Origin: a virus
Strand: one strand, 5' to 3'
DNA length: 37,532 nt
Virus record (IMG/VR): IMGVR_UViG_3300030329_004521
Span: 1 to 37,532 of that record
The notes under the pieces are model-generated. The model ran no database searches. It was not told the DNA's origin and worked only from the letters and a program-made list of their open reading frames with translations. Positions within the stretch are counted from its first letter, which is position 1. Every line of letters starts with the position of its first letter. Positions 30,671-37,531 of this stretch are shown piece after piece. The translations under genes were made by a program, and so were the position numbers.

Positions 30671-31748
30671 TTCCAAGACAATTACTCATCTCAGTCTCTG
30701 CACAGGGTACGGAGGCATTGACATTGGACTCAGAAGAGTTCTCCCAACTTGCAGAACAATCGCTTATGTGGAGATCGAAGCCTTCGCCTGCGCGAACCTG
30801 GTCGCAAAGATGGAAGCGGGTGAACTGGATGCGGCACCTATCTGGACGGATCTTAAAACCTGCGACTGGGAAATCTTTCGTGACCGAGTGGATATCCTCA
30901 GCGGTGGATATCCGTGTCAGCCATTCTCAGCAGCAGGGCAGCGAAAAGGAAAAGAAGACCCCAGACACCTCTGGCCATTTATACAGAGGGCAATTGGACT
31001 TATTCGTCCGAGATACTGCTGGTTTGAGAATGTCGAAGGGCATCTTACCCTCGGCTTTAAAGACGTGTGCCACGACTTGGGAGAGTTGGGTTACGAGCTT
31101 ACGGCAGGAATATGCAGTGCGGCTGAGTGCGGCGCAAGTCATCAACGCAAACGAGTTTTCATCTTGGCCCACCGCATCGGCGCGGGATTGGAAGGGTTGC
31201 TATGTGACGCTAAAGCGGAAGGACGGGAAGATGCGGGGCGACTTGCTGCCCGATGCAGTGAACATCGAAGAGAATGGCCCGCCCGACCAGGCGAACCCCA
31301 ACAAGAGTGGGAAGAGCCAAGAGTCGTGGCCGACGCCAAGGGCGGGGAATCCAGGCACCAGAAAACCGGGGACGGGCGGGAAAGTGCTGTCGGAACAAGC
31401 TCAACAGAATTGGGCGACACCGCACGTTCCAAATGGCGGCCAAACGACATCGGGGAGCAAGGACAAGAAAACGAAAAAGCAAATTCAACTACAGCATCAA
31501 GTGCAGAACTGGCCGACGCCGAGGAACATGACCGGAGGCACTTGCAAGAACGGAGCGAAACACTGCGATCTGAACAGCAAAGCCGGCGGCAAATTAAATC
31601 CAAGCTGGGTCGAACAACTGATGGGATTGCCGGTGGGCTGGACGCAACTGCCAACCGAGTGGATCGCCTCCGCCTTCTCGGAAATGGAGTCGTCCCCGCC
31701 ACCTGCGAAGTAGCTTTTCGGACATTGTATGAGGAGTTAAATCCGTGA
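30657..31748 (+). CDS. C5 cytosine DNA methyltransferase
   Basis: 363 aa, complete. Motif I is LSLCTGYGGIDIGL (residues 12-25), motif IV is GGYPCQPFS with catalytic Cys87, motif VI is ENV (124-126), motif VIII is ASHQRKRVF (160-168), and motifs IX/X are NRVDRLRLLGNGVVPATCEVAF (333-354). The target-recognition part (170-330) is low in structure and has VADA, LGDT and LADA repeats. It probably protects phage DNA from host restriction; no partner nuclease gene is adjacent. AGGAGG ends only 3 bases before the ATG, a short spacing. A second open frame runs along nearly the whole gene. Confidence 0.92.
   Translation: MNVDSSKTITHLSLCTGYGGIDIGLRRVLPTCRTIAYVEIEAFACANLVAKMEAGELDAAPIWTDLKTCDWEIFRDRVDILSGGYPCQPFSAAGQRKGKEDPRHLWPFIQRAIGLIRPRYCWFENVEGHLTLGFKDVCHDLGELGYELTAGICSAAECGASHQRKRVFILAHRIGAGLEGLLCDAKAEGREDAGRLAARCSEHRREWPARPGEPQQEWEEPRVVADAKGGESRHQKTGDGRESAVGTSSTELGDTARSKWRPNDIGEQGQENEKANSTTASSAELADAEEHDRRHLQERSETLRSEQQSRRQIKSKLGRTTDGIAGGLDATANRVDRLRLLGNGVVPATCEVAFRTLYEELNP
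30661..31713 (+). CDS. Overlapping frame inside the methyltransferase, WPTP-repeat protein
   Basis: 350 codons, frame +1 relative to the methyltransferase, beginning 4 bases after its ATG and 7 bases after the same AGGAGG, the better spacing. Its C-terminal half carries SWPTASARDWKG (residue 169), SWPTPRA (223), NWATPH (251), NWPTPR (284) and LNPSWVEQLMGLPVGWTQL (312-330), which I recognise as recurring in phage proteins annotated as methyltransferase-related. The four W-x-T repeats coincide with LAHR, VADA, LGDT and LADA of the main frame. Long shadow frames are common in this genome, so expression is unproven. Confidence 0.45.
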   Translation: MWIVPRQLLISVSAQGTEALTLDSEEFSQLAEQSLMWRSKPSPARTWSQRWKRVNWMRHLSGRILKPATGKSFVTEWISSAVDIRVSHSQQQGSEKEKKTPDTSGHLYRGQLDLFVRDTAGLRMSKGILPSALKTCATTWESWVTSLRQEYAVRLSAAQVINANEFSSWPTASARDWKGCYVTLKRKDGKMRGDLLPDAVNIEENGPPDQANPNKSGKSQESWPTPRAGNPGTRKPGTGGKVLSEQAQQNWATPHVPNGGQTTSGSKDKKTKKQIQLQHQVQNWPTPRNMTGGTCKNGAKHCDLNSKAGGKLNPSWVEQLMGLPVGWTQLPTEWIASAFSEMESSPPPAK

Positions 31749-31906
31749 AACTCAAACGGGATTTAAAGTTACATATTTACCATCGCAAGGGCAGCGCACT
31801 GCGGATGTGGCATAGGGAGGGCGAACAAATTGACAAAAAAGTCTTACATGCATTGCTGCGCTCACCTGTGTTCCGGCATGAGATGGAAAAACCAAAACAG
31901 AAATAA
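31745..31906 (+). CDS. Small basic protein, unknown
   Basis: 53 aa starting GTG 31745, overlapping the methyltransferase stop (GTGA). MKLKRDLKLHIYHRKGSALRMWHREGEQIDKKVLHALLRSPVFRHEMEKPKQK is basic and helical; no family recognised. Confidence 0.55.
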   Translation: MKLKRDLKLHIYHRKGSALRMWHREGEQIDKKVLHALLRSPVFRHEMEKPKQK

Positions 31907-31910
31907 CTAT

Positions 31911-32150
31911 ATGAAATCAAGACCAGCATTAAGACCAATACATCCCGCGCGTGCCGAGATGGAAGGAATGCTGCCCCTGACAACCCCCTACAAGCTGCCC
32001 GAGGAGGCGCGACTGCTTGTGCGGGCGCTCGACGACCTTGAACGCGGAGGAATCAGTCATGCATTGGTGAAGGAAAAAGGGTGTGATGATGTTGGCGAGA
32101 AATTTGAAGGAGTAACAATTTGGCGTGGATATAGATCAACTAAAAAATGA
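31911..32150 (+). CDS. Small unknown protein before primase-helicase
   Basis: 79 aa from ATG 31911: MKSRPALRPIHPARAEMEGMLPLTTPYKLPEEARLLVRALDDLERGGISHALVKEKG... Its end overlaps the primase-helicase start by 26 bases. No clear ribosome site; a downstream Met (31959) is an alternative. Function unknown. Confidence 0.5.
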   Translation: MKSRPALRPIHPARAEMEGMLPLTTPYKLPEEARLLVRALDDLERGGISHALVKEKGCDDVGEKFEGVTIWRGYRSTKK

Positions 32151-34077
32151 ACTGCCGCTTCCAGATTTAATCACCCGTTTGGGTTACCCAGAGGAGATCA
32201 TCAGGAAATCGGCGCGTTGCCCGTTTCACGACGATTCAAACCCGAGTTTTGGGGTATGGGAATCCGATGGGCGCTGGAAGTGGAAGTGTCATGCCGGATG
32301 CGGAGGGGGCGATGAACTCGACTTCATCGAACGCGCACTGGCACTTGACCGAAAGGGGGCGCTTGCCGAGTGGAAACAACTCGCCGGAGATGAGCCAGCC
32401 GTCATCGACTGGTCTGAACCCGTTCCCAAGATAGACTGGGCGGCAGCAGTATCCGCCTTTCCTGAATCATGGAAGGAACGCCTCGCGGAAAGGCGAGGAT
32501 ACAGCAAAAAATTTACCAATTGGATGGTCGATAACCATCTGGTGGGCACCGTCGATGGGCAACTGGCCTTTCCAGTCGTCCATGCGCCAAAACCAACGAA
32601 CCCACGCCAAATGGGCCAGGTAGACGGTGCCCACCTTTTTTCTGAGAAAGGTTGGCGGGTTAAGGGGGGCAAAAATTCACCGTGGTTTATCGGTGAACAC
32701 CCGGATGTGCTCCTCGTATTCGAGTCGCAATGGGACGCATTCGCGTTCATGGACGTTTCCGACTGGGCCGAGCAGGGAAGCACCATGTCCTCCATTCTCA
32801 TCACGCGCGGCGCATCAAACGGCAAGAAACTCGACGGGCTGATCCCACAACGCACCCGCGAAATGTACCTGTTCACCCAAAAGGACGAGGCAGGACACAA
32901 GTGGGAAGCAGATATAGCCAAAATCTTCCGAAAGGCAAAGCGCATCGAGATGCCTGAGCCGCACAATGATCTCAATGACTGGACTCGCAGCGGTGCCACG
33001 ACAGGCGACCTCCAAAAATGCATCGAGACAGCAAGGCGCGTGCATGAACCCAACCTCCCTGAACCCTATGGATGGCAGGATTTACTCTCCTTCAAGCCAA
33101 CCGAGGACAACAACTGCCTGCTGGGAAATCGTTGGCTGGGAAAATCAGGTTCGTGCGTGTGGATAGGCCAATCCGGCCTTGGAAAATCAGTCCTGACAAT
33201 TCAAGCCGCCATGACGTGGGGAGCAGGACAACCGTTCTTTGGCATCCGCCCGCACAAACACCTCTCAAGCCTCATAATAGAGGCTGAGAACGACTTCGGC
33301 GACGTTGCTGAGACTGTGCAGGGGGTAAATCACGGGATGGCTGAGACAGCCGCTCAGGTCGATTTAACGCAATCACAGGGGAATGTGAATATAGTGCGCG
33401 TTGTAAACAAAATGGGACTGGATTTTGTGGCTTTAGTGACTGACATGGTCGCTGAGTATCAGCCTGACATGCTCTGGATCGATCCACTGCTGTCTTATCT
33501 CGGCGGAGACGCCAATTCGCAGGAGGATGTGGGCAATTTCATAAACGCACTTGGAGAATTGGCGCTCAATACCGGCACACTCCTGCATATAATCCATCAC
33601 ACCGGCAAACCAAAGACAGGACGGGACGCCGCACACTCTTCAGTCAATGACCTTTCCTACGCAGGTCTGGGTTCGTCAGTGCTCACCAACTGGGCAAGGG
33701 CAATCATGGTCTTGCAAGGCGTGCGCGGGCATGACGATATCTTCCAGTTGACCGCTGCCAAACGGGGGCGACGTGCCGGTTTGCGCCTGCCGGATGATGA
33801 TTTTGCCAGTCAATCAGTATACGTCGAGCATGCACCCGTAGGACTCTGCTGGATGCCCTCGGCTTTCGTTCACGAAGAAAAAAACAACAAACGCAGCGAA
33901 GTCCCAGGTGATCTCATCCTGCGCTTGGCCCAGGAACATCCGGTCAGTGCATGGAAATTGGCATCCATCGTCGCAGAAGAGGCAAAAGTAAGCCAGCGCA
34001 CGGGACATCGGCGCATCAAGGAAATGTTGGCAGTCAATTCCCTCATCGCGCGCGATGGAATTATTGTTGCCAACTAA
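32125..34077 (+). CDS. Primase-helicase fusion (CHC2 zinc finger, Toprim-like, RepA-like ATPase)
   Basis: 650 aa from GTG 32125. Residues 31-55 hold a CHC2-type zinc finger (CPFHDDSNPSFGVWESDG, then CHAGCGGG) for primase. Residues about 195-295 are Toprim-like (LLVFESQWDAFAFM, LFTQKDEAGHKW). Residues 345-560 are an AAA RecA-like ATPase: GQSGLGKS Walker A, MLWIDPLLS Walker B, HIIHHTGKP, and DLSYAGLGSSVLTNWAR. A C-terminal winged helix (LASIVAEEAKVSQRTGHRRIKEML) ends the protein. It should unwind DNA and prime synthesis. No DNA polymerase gene was seen in the window, so the host polymerase is probably used. Confidence 0.85.
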   Translation: MDIDQLKNELPLPDLITRLGYPEEIIRKSARCPFHDDSNPSFGVWESDGRWKWKCHAGCGGGDELDFIERALALDRKGALAEWKQLAGDEPAVIDWSEPVPKIDWAAAVSAFPESWKERLAERRGYSKKFTNWMVDNHLVGTVDGQLAFPVVHAPKPTNPRQMGQVDGAHLFSEKGWRVKGGKNSPWFIGEHPDVLLVFESQWDAFAFMDVSDWAEQGSTMSSILITRGASNGKKLDGLIPQRTREMYLFTQKDEAGHKWEADIAKIFRKAKRIEMPEPHNDLNDWTRSGATTGDLQKCIETARRVHEPNLPEPYGWQDLLSFKPTEDNNCLLGNRWLGKSGSCVWIGQSGLGKSVLTIQAAMTWGAGQPFFGIRPHKHLSSLIIEAENDFGDVAETVQGVNHGMAETAAQVDLTQSQGNVNIVRVVNKMGLDFVALVTDMVAEYQPDMLWIDPLLSYLGGDANSQEDVGNFINALGELALNTGTLLHIIHHTGKPKTGRDAAHSSVNDLSYAGLGSSVLTNWARAIMVLQGVRGHDDIFQLTAAKRGRRAGLRLPDDDFASQSVYVEHAPVGLCWMPSAFVHEEKNNKRSEVPGDLILRLAQEHPVSAWKLASIVAEEAKVSQRTGHRRIKEMLAVNSLIARDGIIVAN

Positions 34078-34104
34078 AAAACCCCACCTGCGCGCAGGCG
34101 GGGC
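34076..34104 (-). terminator. Rho-independent terminator for the minus-strand operon
   Basis: CCCCACCTGC (82-91 of line 34081) pairs with GCAGGCGGGG up to 34103 with one mismatch. On the minus strand the hairpin is followed by TTTTTT (34081 down to 34076). It lies between the convergent ends of the primase-helicase and the minus-strand XRE gene. Confidence 0.8.
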
Positions 34105-34130
34105 GTGTAGCCTGTAGCACCTGTAGCCCG

Positions 34131-34310
34131 TCAAGGGGCAATTCTCGATACCAACAGCTTCAATACATAACCGGCGGGACAATGCACACCCTGTTCCCAC
34201 TTCTGGTACGTCACAAGGGCACACCCAATTTCCCGCGCGGCGGCTGCCTGGGTCAACCCCTCCCGCGCGCGCCATGCGCGCAGGAGGGTGGGTAGGTCTT
34301 GGGTTGTCAT
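34131..34310 (-). CDS. XRE-type HTH regulator
   Basis: 59 aa, starting MTTQDLPTLLRAWRAREGLTQAAAAREIGCALVTYQKWEQGVHCPAGYVLKLL. This is a single Cro/CI-type helix-turn-helix, LTQAAAAREIGCALVTYQKWEQG, with no extra domain. The ATGA overlap with the previous gene fixes the start at 34310. It is the last gene of the minus-strand operon and may control it or the early genes. Confidence 0.8.
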   Translation of the reverse strand: MTTQDLPTLLRAWRAREGLTQAAAAREIGCALVTYQKWEQGVHCPAGYVLKLLVSRIAP

Positions 34311-34516
34311 TTCGCTGAATCCTCCTCGCCTGGAAGCCAATTGTCCATGATAGCTTCGCCTGTGGAGTCGTCGATGTAGTACGTTCGCCCGTTCATTTCA
34401 ATATAAGCTGCCGTAATCTCATCCGCCAAAGTCAGCTTGACCAACGGATGAGATTGCATGGCCGATTCAACGCGAACAGGTTTCCATTTGTCTTTTGGTT
34501 GCTTGTTTTCTAACAC
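34307..34516 (-). CDS. Small unknown protein
   Basis: 69 aa from GTG 34516. MLENKQPKDKWKPVRVESAMQSHPLVKLTLADEITAAYIEMNGRTYYIDDSTGEAIMDNWLPGEEDSAK. AAAGGAAAAGCA immediately before the GTG is the shared operon ribosome box. Mixed alpha/beta with an acidic end; no family recognised. Confidence 0.65.
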   Translation of the reverse strand: MLENKQPKDKWKPVRVESAMQSHPLVKLTLADEITAAYIEMNGRTYYIDDSTGEAIMDNWLPGEEDSAK

Positions 34517-34537
34517 TGCTTTTCCTTTCTTTTTTGT

Positions 34538-34996
34538 TTAGAGTTCAATTAAGAATTTTTCAGCGAAGTCTTTTCGTATTTGCTTGCGCTCCCGCGCCTG
34601 TTCCCCGCGCGTGTGCTTGTCATTCAAGGCAACAGCCCGCGCCTGTTCCTCTCTGGGCTTTGCAAACGTGGCGATGCGGTACAGGTTGCGCCCCTTAATC
34701 AGCATTTTTTCGGAGCCGGTTTTGATCGTAAACGTGTGTTGCTGTTTTCCTTGCCCATATGAGTCATTTACAATTTCGCCAGTGACTATTTCAATCCCGG
34801 CAAATCTTGGCTTCCGCCTGGAGCCGGTGAATACGGCGCGCGCGAACATTACTTTGTCCCCTTGGCAAGCATCGCCGGTGACATCGCGCGTGTAGCCAAG
34901 GGACTTGGCATAGGTTCGCAGGCGCAAGGCACGGTTCCCGTCCGCATCCCATCCGCGCATGGCGGACAACTCTTTTTCAATGGTCTTTTTGTTCAC
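34538..34996 (-). CDS. Unknown basic protein
   Basis: 152 aa from GTG 34996, chosen because the AAAGGAAAAGCA box precedes it; the frame is open further upstream. The sequence reads MNKKTIEKELSAMRGWDADGNRALRLRTYAKSLGYTRDVTGDACQGDKVMFARAVFTGSRRKPRFAGIEIVTGEIVNDSYG..., then a long basic helix (KPREEQARAVALNDKHTRGEQARERKQIRKDFAEKFL). Possibly nucleic-acid binding; not recognised. Confidence 0.65.
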   Translation of the reverse strand: MNKKTIEKELSAMRGWDADGNRALRLRTYAKSLGYTRDVTGDACQGDKVMFARAVFTGSRRKPRFAGIEIVTGEIVNDSYGQGKQQHTFTIKTGSEKMLIKGRNLYRIATFAKPREEQARAVALNDKHTRGEQARERKQIRKDFAEKFLIEL

Positions 34997-35105
34997 TGCT
35001 TTTCCTTTCTTTTTTCCTCCCGCATGCACGCGGGAAAATTTCTAGTAATAAAGCCTGTAGTACCTGTAGACTCTCCATTCCAGCCGCCCGCGTTGCACCG
35101 CGTGC

Positions 35106-35150
35106 GCCCAGGGCCAGGGCTTTGCATTGCATTTCCCCTTGGCCCTGGGC
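35106..35150. terminator. 11-bp perfect hairpin between minus-strand genes
   Basis: GCCCAGGGCCA (35106-35116) is complementary to TGGCCCTGGGC (35140-35150), with a 23-base loop. It lies downstream of the zinc-ribbon gene on the minus strand. There is no T-tract next to it, so it may attenuate rather than stop transcription or may protect the mRNA 3' end. Confidence 0.5.
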
Positions 35151-35168
35151 CGTGCGGCTGGATTTTTT

Positions 35169-35345
35169 TTAAATTAATCCGGCGCGAATAAGCGGTGATT
35201 GCAACCGGCCCCGCTTGCATTCCGGGCAGGGATAATCCCCATCAGGCTCAACATCCTGTGAATATCCGCATTCCCTGCATTCGCCGACGCAAACGCCGTC
35301 CATCATGGCGCTTTCCAATTCTGCCATTTCATATTCGTCAAACAT
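35169..35345 (-). CDS. Zinc-ribbon-like small protein
   Basis: 58 aa from ATG 35345 (AAAGGAAAAGCA box upstream). MFDEYEMAELESAMMDGVCVGECRECGYSQDVEPDGDYPCPECKRGRLQSPLIRAGLI has CRECGYS and CPECKRG, two CxxC pairs 14 residues apart, the layout of a zinc ribbon. Such small proteins often bind nucleic acid or partner proteins. Function unknown. Confidence 0.7.
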   Translation of the reverse strand: MFDEYEMAELESAMMDGVCVGECRECGYSQDVEPDGDYPCPECKRGRLQSPLIRAGLI

Positions 35346-35389
35346 TGCTTTTCCTTTCGCTTTATCCAGGCACTCCAATGCCCGGCAAG

Positions 35390-35411
35390 GCGGGGCCACG
35401 CATGGCCCCGC
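35390..35411. terminator. 9-bp hairpin in the minus-strand operon
   Basis: GCGGGGCCA, a CGCA loop, TGGCCCCGC: perfect stem between the zinc-ribbon gene and the cysteine-rich gene. The core GGCCA/CGCA/TGGCC is nearly the same as in the hairpin at 36200-36222. No T-tract follows on the minus strand. Confidence 0.5.
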
Positions 35412-35423
35412 GTGTGCCGTTCA

Positions 35424-36140
35424 CTACTGCCCCTTGGCTACCCTTTCGGCCTTGCGTTTGGCTGCCCCATGAGCAGGAAATCCAACCACGCAAGAGCGCT
35501 CCCCCTTGGCGCACAATTGGCAACGCGCACAGTCTGTATCAAGATCAGCGCGCGTGGCGGGGCATTGCACGATTTTTCGGCCCGCAGGCGTATAGGCCGT
35601 ACCCGTCCAGTCAACCGGCATAACCACGACCACGGGCGCAATGTTAAGCCTTGCCAGTTTATCAACTTCTCCGACGTGATTTGCGGACAGATTCACGGTA
35701 AAGCCGCTGGCGTTTGCCTCTTTTATAAGCTGGCGATTGATGGCGCGCACAGCGCCAGTGCCCAACATTGGCTTATGAGTGTACGTGAAGCCGCGTCTGC
35801 CTTTGTTCGCTTTGATCAATTCACGCATTCGCTTGGCGTGAATGCGGCTGCGTTTGCCTGGTAAATCTCCAGCTTGGTTGTGGCGCCATAATTCGCCAAC
35901 AGGCAATTCACGGATTGAATCCAAAAACGCGCCCCATAACTGGCGCGCCAGATTCTCAGCCTTTTGGGATACCTTGCCCCAAAACATGCCAAGCGGCCCA
36001 TAAGCCGCGTAGCAGCCGTCATTTATAAACGGGCATTCTGGTGGGCACGTTTCGTTTGCGCTTGTGGAAACAGGGATTGGCCCGGTTTTCCGATTCGAAG
36101 ATTCACGCGTTAAATGTACGCGTGGGTAATATTCTGCCAT
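35424..36140 (-). CDS. Cysteine-rich protein, DUF7227-like
   Basis: 238 aa from ATG 36140 (AAAGGAAAAGCA box). The N-terminus has PIPVSTSANETCPPECPFINDGCYAAYGPLGMFWGKV, and the C-terminus CPATRADLDTDCARCQLCAKGERSCVVGFPAHG. I recall this TCP..CPF..GCYA..GP pattern from plasmid and phage proteins of unknown function. Eight or more cysteines in two clusters suggest metal or Fe-S binding. It is the largest gene of the minus-strand operon. Confidence 0.65.
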   Translation of the reverse strand: MAEYYPRVHLTRESSNRKTGPIPVSTSANETCPPECPFINDGCYAAYGPLGMFWGKVSQKAENLARQLWGAFLDSIRELPVGELWRHNQAGDLPGKRSRIHAKRMRELIKANKGRRGFTYTHKPMLGTGAVRAINRQLIKEANASGFTVNLSANHVGEVDKLARLNIAPVVVVMPVDWTGTAYTPAGRKIVQCPATRADLDTDCARCQLCAKGERSCVVGFPAHGAAKRKAERVAKGQ

Positions 36141-36195
36141 TGCTTTTCCTTTCCGCCCCTTGCACAGGGCTTATTTAACTGGATAAAATACCCAG

Positions 36196-36222
36196 AAAAG
36201 GGCGGCCACAGCATGGCCGCCC
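36196..36222 (-). terminator. Hairpin terminator between minus-strand genes
   Basis: GGGCGGCCA, loop CAGCA, TGGCCGCCC: perfect 9-bp stem. On the minus strand it is followed by TTTTC (36199 down), a short U-tract. It lies between the first and second genes of the operon, so it probably reduces downstream transcription. Confidence 0.6.
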
Positions 36223-36231
36223 GTGTTCTGG

Positions 36232-36648
36232 CTATTGGCCTAATGCTTGGCGCCACGCTTCACTGGCGCTGCTTTTTCCGCCCCTTATAACAAGCGCCAG
36301 TGTGTCGAGTTGATTGTACAATTCGCGCCCCGTGATTTTGAGATTTAACTTTTCCGCAGCATTCGCCGCGTGAATGTCCAGTAAGGCAATGCCCCACAAG
36401 TTGCCACCAGAACCATGCCAGTGAATCAACTTGTGTAGAATGTGCCCCAAAGGCGCCTTGGCCAGCTTGGGCGCCTTGGCCAGCAAATTGCCCGTCCTGC
36501 TGTTAAGGCATTCAATGAATGCTTGTTGCGTTATTTCCTTTTCAGGCAAGGGGCAATCCGGCCCGAGCTTGCCCCGTTTTTGCTCCAGGCTTTCCGCCAT
36601 TAGATTTGCGCGCAATTGCGCTTTGTTTGATGTTCCTTGAATCTTCAC
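36232..36648 (-). CDS. Unknown protein, first gene of minus-strand operon
   Basis: 138 aa from GTG 36648, preceded by AAAGGAAAAGCA. MKIQGTSNKAQLRANLMAESLEQKRGKLGPDCPLPEKEITQQAFIECLNSRTGNLLAKAPKLAKAPLGHILHKLIHWHGSGGNLWGIALLDIHAANAAEKLNLKITG... Mostly helical, with an 'LAKAP' duplication at about residues 57-66. The C-terminal part is a helical bundle with GGK. No family is recognised. Confidence 0.65.
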   Translation of the reverse strand: MKIQGTSNKAQLRANLMAESLEQKRGKLGPDCPLPEKEITQQAFIECLNSRTGNLLAKAPKLAKAPLGHILHKLIHWHGSGGNLWGIALLDIHAANAAEKLNLKITGRELYNQLDTLALVIRGGKSSASEAWRQALGQ

Positions 36649-36708
36649 TGCTTTTCCTTTCTCCCCTTGCACGGGGCGCAACGGGTTCATTCCCTGTTGC
36701 TGTGGTAG

Positions 36709-36737
36709 ACACTATTATATATAGTGCATTGCGTCAA
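36709..36737 (-). promoter_or_regulatory. Possible promoter/operator of the minus-strand operon
   Basis: On the minus strand TTGACG (36737-36732) could be a -35. TAGTGT 17 bases on, or TATAAT 12 bases on, could serve as -10, neither ideal. The region contains a dyad CACTAT-5-ATAGTG (36710-36726), a likely operator overlapping the -10. It lies about 60 bases before the first gene of the operon. Confidence 0.4.
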
Positions 36738-36753
36738 TCCCTTTTTTTTCGTG

Positions 36754-36783
36754 TTGCACATTTTTTTTTGACGTGCCGATAAT
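36754..36783 (+). promoter_or_regulatory. Possible promoter of terS
   Basis: TTGCAC (36754-36759), an 18-base spacer with a T-tract, and GATAAT (36778-36783) give a fair sigma70-type match. Transcription would start about where terS translation starts (36790), and no Shine-Dalgarno is present, so a leaderless mRNA is possible. Confidence 0.4.
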
Positions 36784-36789
36784 TGTTGA

Positions 36790-37374
36790 ATGGCAGAAAA
36801 GAAACGCGTTAGGAAACGGAAACGGCCTGGTAATTCTGCTTTGTCTACCGTGCCAGCGTTACTTGATCCAGGGCGATTGGATATTGACGACCTGGTGCCG
36901 CAATCGGCAATCGATAATGGTAAGCTAAAGAAAAAAGGCGGAAAAGGATCAGGGCCAGCCAAATACATGCCGCATACGGTTCGAGCCATCTTCCGCAATG
37001 TGGCAATCGGATTGCCAGAAGGCCGCGCAGCAGAATTAGCAGGGATTTCAGCGCGGACGCTGTGTTATTGGAAAAAAGAGTATGATGATTTAACTCAAGC
37101 GCTCGCGCGTGTGAATGCAATCGCGCAGGATGAATTGCTTGGAAAGGTACGGGCCGGAATGGAGCGTAACCCACGCCTTGCCCTGGATGTGCTAGAACGG
37201 CGTTTTCCTAAAGACTGGGCACCACAATCAAAACATGCGCATGCCGGAATGATTCTTCAATCCGCGATCCCACCTGAAATGATGGCCGCCCTTTACTCAG
37301 GGCGAGCGGGGCGTGATGGTGGGCCTACTGATTCAGAATCAGTAGGTTCTAGTGAAAACCCAATTGAAATTTGA
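36790..37374 (+). CDS. terS: Terminase small subunit
   Basis: 194 aa. A basic N-terminus (MAEKKRVRKRKRPG) is followed by a helix-turn-helix at about 75-105 (FRNVAIGLPEGRAAELAGISARTLCYWKKEYDDLTQALARVNAIAQ), then a helical RAGMERNPRLALDVLERRFPKDWAPQ stretch, as in many phage small terminases. The C-terminal tail is polar. It binds the packaging start site and hands DNA to TerL. No Shine-Dalgarno precedes the ATG. On the circular map terL follows about 640 bases downstream. Confidence 0.82.
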   Translation: MAEKKRVRKRKRPGNSALSTVPALLDPGRLDIDDLVPQSAIDNGKLKKKGGKGSGPAKYMPHTVRAIFRNVAIGLPEGRAAELAGISARTLCYWKKEYDDLTQALARVNAIAQDELLGKVRAGMERNPRLALDVLERRFPKDWAPQSKHAHAGMILQSAIPPEMMAALYSGRAGRDGGPTDSESVGSSENPIEI

Positions 37375-37388
37375 TTATCCCCCGTGGA

Positions 37389-37409
37389 TTGCTAACTGAT
37401 TTGCTAACA
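37389..37409. repeat. Third copy of the attP-arm-like motif, after terS
   Basis: TTGCTAAC, 4 bases, TTGCTAACA: the same 21-base design as the two repeats flanking attP, with two mismatches in the gap, 15 bases past terS. It may be an integrase-related site far from attP, or a site for another regulator shared by both loci. Confidence 0.7.
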
Positions 37410-37433
37410 CTGGCCATGCCCTGGGGCTTGTGC

Positions 37434-37531
37434 CAGCCGTGGCCAGAGCCAGGGCCAGGGGCTTGTGCCAGCCATGCCGATTGCGGGACGGGAGGGGGCA
37501 CCCATATAGGGGCGGGGGGGTATTCCCTCCC
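37434..37531. repeat. Terminal direct repeat, right copy
   Basis: Identical to 1-98. A 16-mer (GGGGCTTGTGCCAGCC) within it at 37458-37473 also occurs 35 bases earlier at 37423-37438, just outside the repeat, forming a two-copy tandem array at the junction. Confidence 0.9.

Noticed and set aside
35106-35150. Riboswitch or structured RNA in the 172-base gap of the minus-strand operon
   Set aside because: Only one simple hairpin is visible; no conserved riboswitch motif recognised. Recorded as a hairpin instead.
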